From positions 930,001 through 994,000 of the forward strand of contig JAITTY010000005.1 in NCBI GenBank assembly GCA_031286695.1: a stretch of DNA of 64,000 nt. Direction: 5' to 3'. Source of the stretch: Sphingobacterium sp. (GTDB lineage: Bacteria; Bacteroidota; Bacteroidia; Sphingobacteriales; Sphingobacteriaceae). A program made the translations under genes and the position numbers. Shown here piece by piece: positions 61,157 through 64,000 of the stretch (the stretch's first letter is position 1; every line of letters starts with the position of its first letter). The notes under the pieces are model-generated. The model was not told the DNA's origin. It saw nothing but the letters and a program-made list of their open reading frames with translations, and ran no database searches.

Positions 61157-61282
61157 ACGCTGGGCGAAGGGGTTTGTTGTAACAGCTCGGTTGGTTTAAC
61201 CAAACTTTAACAAATTATGGTTATACCTCGTCCTTCCTATACAAATTAAGTCAAGCTGAACTCTTCAATGAAAGATTTTTAC

Positions 61283-64000
61283 TTATTGAAACAATCCCCA
61301 TTGTTTATTGGGCACCGGCCCCATTTCTAAAACAAGCTCTCCCCCTTTTAAAAGTTCAGAGGCATCAAAGTAAAAGGTGTTTAAAGGTTTTCCATTTAAT
61401 GTCGCACGTTGTATATACATATTTTTCTTACTTGCATTTTTCGCTTTGATCGTAAACTGTTCACCCCTTCCATATTGACTACCCAATTTAATCTTGACCT
61501 CTTCAAAAAGTGGACTGCCTATTTCATAAATCGGTTTTACCCTTGTTCCACCATCGATCTGAAATAAACCAATCGCATTCATGATATACCAAGCGCTCAT
61601 TTGCCCTTGGTCTTCATCCCCTAGGTAGGCATTTGAAATCCCCTGTCCATAATAGCGCGCACCAATGGAACGGCTCCATTTCTGTGTCAACCAAGGTTTA
61701 TTTAACCAATTAAAAATATAGGCGAAATGCATCGACTGCTGATTTCCCTGAACGACAGGATAATCCCAATATTGATCATTAGGGCCATTATAGCGCCATT
61801 TCTCGCTCTCCGGAAAACCCCATTCTAATCGTTTTAAGAATACATCCTGTCCGATCATTTTTGCTAGTTCAGGAATATCCTGTGGCACGAAAAATGTCAA
61901 TTGCCAAGCATTTCCTTCCACATAATGGTGATTAGCCCCAGACTTGAAAGGATCAAAATCTTTATACCATTCTCCTTTGGCATCTTTCATCCGGGCATAG
62001 CCGCTATTGACATCGATTGCATTTTTCCACCAGGCTCCACGGTCATTAAAATACTTATACTCCTGCTCTTTTCCTAACGATTTTGCGAACTGACCAACAG
62101 TCCAGTCGTCAAAACTATATTCCATCGAATTTGAAAATCGGCCCAAATCATAAGGAACATACTTGTACTTTAAATAAGCATCCAGATCCCTGTTACCCGC
62201 GAAACCGCCTTCAAATTTCAATGGGCTCGTTGTTTGCATTTTTTTTACGGCTTCGAATGCTTTTTCAACGTCATAATCTCTAATTCCCATCTGATAGGCC
62301 CCGACGATCAACGGTATTTCATGCTCTGCAACCATTACGGGTATATACTCCATGCCAGCCGGCCCTTTAGCCAACCAGCCATTCGCCTCATACATTGCAA
62401 GCTGCGATCGGACCCATTTATTGGACCATTCGGGTGTAACCAGATTCCAAAATTGATTTAAATTCCAAAAGGTATTCCAGAATGCATCACAACCTAAAGC
62501 GAGATCTCCTTTATGGGGTAACCTTTGTATCGCTTCGTCTGAAGATCTCCATTCTCCATTGACATCGCTGAATGTATTTCGGCTTGCCAAAGTGCGGTAC
62601 ATATTGGTATAGAACTTCTCTTTTTCTAGATAGTCTGAGGATTTTATTTCCAACCGACTTAACAATTCATCCCACACTTTATGCTGATTTGCGACGACCC
62701 GGTCAATCGACCATCCAAACGGGTCTGCCAATTCGGTCTTCAGATTCTCTTCAGCGTTGGCTAAGCTCACATAGGAAATCCCAGTGCGCAGCTGCACCGC
62801 TTTATCTCTGTGAACATCAAATTCTACATACATCCCTGCAAATTGAGCGCTATCAGCAACCAAATCAGCTCGTTCTGCCACCTTATCATTATGCCATGTG
62901 CCATAGTTGATGATAGGTTTATCAAACTCCATGACAAAGTATACGATATAATCCTGTTTTGCATCGGTAGACCAAACGTTTTCAGACAATTGATTACTGT
63001 ATCCTACAATCTTGTAATCAGAAACCTTTTTGAGGGAAAGATCTTTAATTTTATAATCGTATTCTCCGTTTACCTTAAGATCAATCATAATACGTCCTGT
63101 ATCCGACTTATGGTAGGTATACTGCTGAAAACTAGAACGTGTTCCCGCGGTTAATTTTACATCGATATCGTGATCAAGAAGATGTACAGCATAATAACCC
63201 AATGGAGCCTTTTCGCTGGTTTTATCTATTGCAGATCGATACCCTGAATGTGAACTATACTGATCGCCGACCCTTGTTTTCAATTGACCAGCAGTAGGAA
63301 ATGTTCCCAATCCCGCCATGGTCCATTCGTGAATATGACTAAACGTACCAATAGATTCAATGGATGGTTCATAGCCCGCCTGCCAGCCAATATTTTGGTT
63401 GTCTGGACTTATCTTTACCATTCCAAAGGGCATCCATGGTCCTGGCGCTATCATCCATCTGGAATGCGCCGAACCAATCATTGTGTTCACATAATCTGAA
63501 ACGCCCCCCAATCTCTTGGGCCCTCGCACGATTGCTGACGATTGTATTAATCGTCCATTACTATAAATTTCATACTTGCTTACGACATTCTTAGCGGTAT
63601 AAGGCATCGGTATTTCAAGTTTCGCTGCACCTTTTTCAAGCGCTTTCTCATAAATCTTCTTTCCATCTAAGACTACTTTCAGCTTTTCGTCATCTCTCAG
63701 CTTCAAAAGATCAACCAGCATATGCTGAACAGGTTTTCCTCCGCTCAGAATTTCAAAATCAGATTGTTGTACATTTTTAACGATTGTAGTACAATCAGAA
63801 ATCAACTTAACACTCTGTGGACCAATTAATTTAAATGAATCAAATTCAACCCAACCGCCCTTTATGACAGTTATAGTAATCTGATTACCTCCTTTTCTGA
63901 TGAGATTGGCAGACAATGGTATGCTGATAGTCGAATTTCCAGATTTTGACGTATTATTTAGGGGTTCACCATTTCCTGTTCCCCGTTTTACTTCAAAGTT
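61283..64000 (-). CDS. GH92 alpha-mannosidase with N-terminal carbohydrate-binding-like domain (5' end outside)
   Basis: Partial: the frame is open to the right edge (at least 905 codons), so its start lies outside. The visible N-terminal part (SGNSTISIPLSANLIRKGG, ITVIKGGWVEFDSFKLIGP) resembles the C-terminal beta-sandwich of PL4-type rhamnogalacturonan lyases. The GH92 unit starts with VNTMIGSAHSRWMIAPGPWM and has YVEGNAWQLTF (probable acid) and GDEDQGQMSAWYIMNAIGLF. The loop NEPSHH is replaced by NQQSMH, so linkage or ligand preference should differ from its neighbours. Confidence 0.88.
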   Translation of the reverse strand, partial: NFEVKRGTGNGEPLNNTSKSGNSTISIPLSANLIRKGGNQITITVIKGGWVEFDSFKLIGPQSVKLISDCTTIVKNVQQSDFEILSGGKPVQHMLVDLLKLRDDEKLKVVLDGKKIYEKALEKGAAKLEIPMPYTAKNVVSKYEIYSNGRLIQSSAIVRGPKRLGGVSDYVNTMIGSAHSRWMIAPGPWMPFGMVKISPDNQNIGWQAGYEPSIESIGTFSHIHEWTMAGLGTFPTAGQLKTRVGDQYSSHSGYRSAIDKTSEKAPLGYYAVHLLDHDIDVKLTAGTRSSFQQYTYHKSDTGRIMIDLKVNGEYDYKIKDLSLKKVSDYKIVGYSNQLSENVWSTDAKQDYIVYFVMEFDKPIINYGTWHNDKVAERADLVADSAQFAGMYVEFDVHRDKAVQLRTGISYVSLANAEENLKTELADPFGWSIDRVVANQHKVWDELLSRLEIKSSDYLEKEKFYTNMYRTLASRNTFSDVNGEWRSSDEAIQRLPHKGDLALGCDAFWNTFWNLNQFWNLVTPEWSNKWVRSQLAMYEANGWLAKGPAGMEYIPVMVAEHEIPLIVGAYQMGIRDYDVEKAFEAVKKMQTTSPLKFEGGFAGNRDLDAYLKYKYVPYDLGRFSNSMEYSFDDWTVGQFAKSLGKEQEYKYFNDRGAWWKNAIDVNSGYARMKDAKGEWYKDFDPFKSGANHHYVEGNAWQLTFFVPQDIPELAKMIGQDVFLKRLEWGFPESEKWRYNGPNDQYWDYPVVQGNQQSMHFAYIFNWLNKPWLTQKWSRSIGARYYGQGISNAYLGDEDQGQMSAWYIMNAIGLFQIDGGTRVKPIYEIGSPLFEEVKIKLGSQYGRGEQFTIKAKNASKKNMYIQRATLNGKPLNTFYFDASELLKGGELVLEMGPVPNKQWGLFQ

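Larger units (their letters stand above)
60870..61282. other. Intergenic region between two GH92 genes
   Basis: Contains a terminator hairpin and, on the plus strand, a stretch resembling a SusC leader and start, both listed. Minus-strand sequence upstream of the GH92 gene is AT-rich, with TAATATTTG near a possible -7 box (one base too many for the consensus). Confidence 0.5.

Noticed and set aside
61283..64000. The third GH92 as a dead enzyme
   Set aside because: Although the NEPSHH and GNDD motifs differ, the EGNAW catalytic Glu and the DxD acids remain, so the data support altered specificity rather than loss of activity.
1..64000. Insertion sequences, prophage or integrative element
   Set aside because: No transposase, integrase, relaxase or phage structural protein, and no long terminal repeats were seen in the window.

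Overview
The window looks like chromosome from a Bacteroidota bacterium of the Sphingobacteriaceae, most like Sphingobacterium. The evidence is gene content (ECF sigma/FecR/SusC/SusD locus, three GH92 alpha-mannosidases, TlpA-like thioredoxins, LytTR signalling) and several candidate promoters that match the Bacteroidota -7 box TAnnTTTG. The genus is an inference from protein flavour. No rRNA, tRNA, insertion sequence, integrase, phage gene or CRISPR array was seen.

Layout. 1-7.1 kb, minus strand: a six-gene operon for 4-hydroxyproline breakdown (DHDPS-like deaminase, ketoglutarate-semialdehyde dehydrogenase, hydroxyproline epimerase, FAD oxidase), ending in a secreted DUF885 peptidase and an amino acid permease. 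7.5-15.1 kb, minus: OmpR-type regulator, sensor kinase, then a TolC/HlyD/CzcA-type heavy-metal efflux pump; a triple GATTAGA repeat lies between kinase and pump genes. 15.3-18.2 kb: AraC-like protein, SDR, a quinone reductase divergent from an HxlR regulator, and a DinB-like protein. 18.3-23.3 kb: a possible orphan small RNA, a GH32 fructan hydrolase, and a two-gene 3-keto-sugar locus (Tat-exported Gfo/Idh/MocA protein plus double DUF1080 protein). 23.9-25.8 kb: small genes and a Crp/Fnr regulator. 26.0-27.8 kb: an RNA repair pair (RNA ligase and HD-polynucleotide kinase) joined by a TAATG overlap. 28.1-31.8 kb: LytS-type kinase, TlpA-like protein, LytTR regulator. 32.2-36.3 kb, plus: mixed small genes, a NUDIX remnant, GNAT, TPR protein, FMN reductase. 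36.3-36.6 kb: twin palindromes and a 17-unit array of 11-bp repeats in a convergent intergenic region. 36.7-46.1 kb, minus: sigma, FecR, SusC, SusD, two thioredoxin-fold proteins. 46.3-49.9 kb: HxlR regulator divergent from an Old Yellow Enzyme, alpha/beta hydrolase, royal-jelly-like protein. 50.3-51.3 kb: three small unrecognised genes, two of them tandem paralogues, behind a promoter with a palindrome in its core. 51.3-56.3 kb: DUF72 protein, glutamine cyclotransferase, two lipoproteins, two small membrane proteins and a GNAT. 56.3-64 kb, minus: three GH92 alpha-mannosidases, the last cut by the window edge.

How it fits together. Much of the window supports scavenging of host- or plant-derived polymers: hydroxyproline from collagen or extensin, mannose-rich glycans, fructans and oxidised disaccharides, with uptake by a sigma-controlled SusCD pair. 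The rest is stress and signalling: metal efflux under its own two-component system, a redox-flavoured LytS/LytTR operon, two HxlR-reductase pairs and RNA repair. Several regulatory sites can be read directly: direct repeats 21 bp apart upstream of lytS (the geometry of LytTR sites), an inverted TAGTTAC operator for one HxlR, and the 19-bp palindrome between -33 and -7 of the small-gene cassette.
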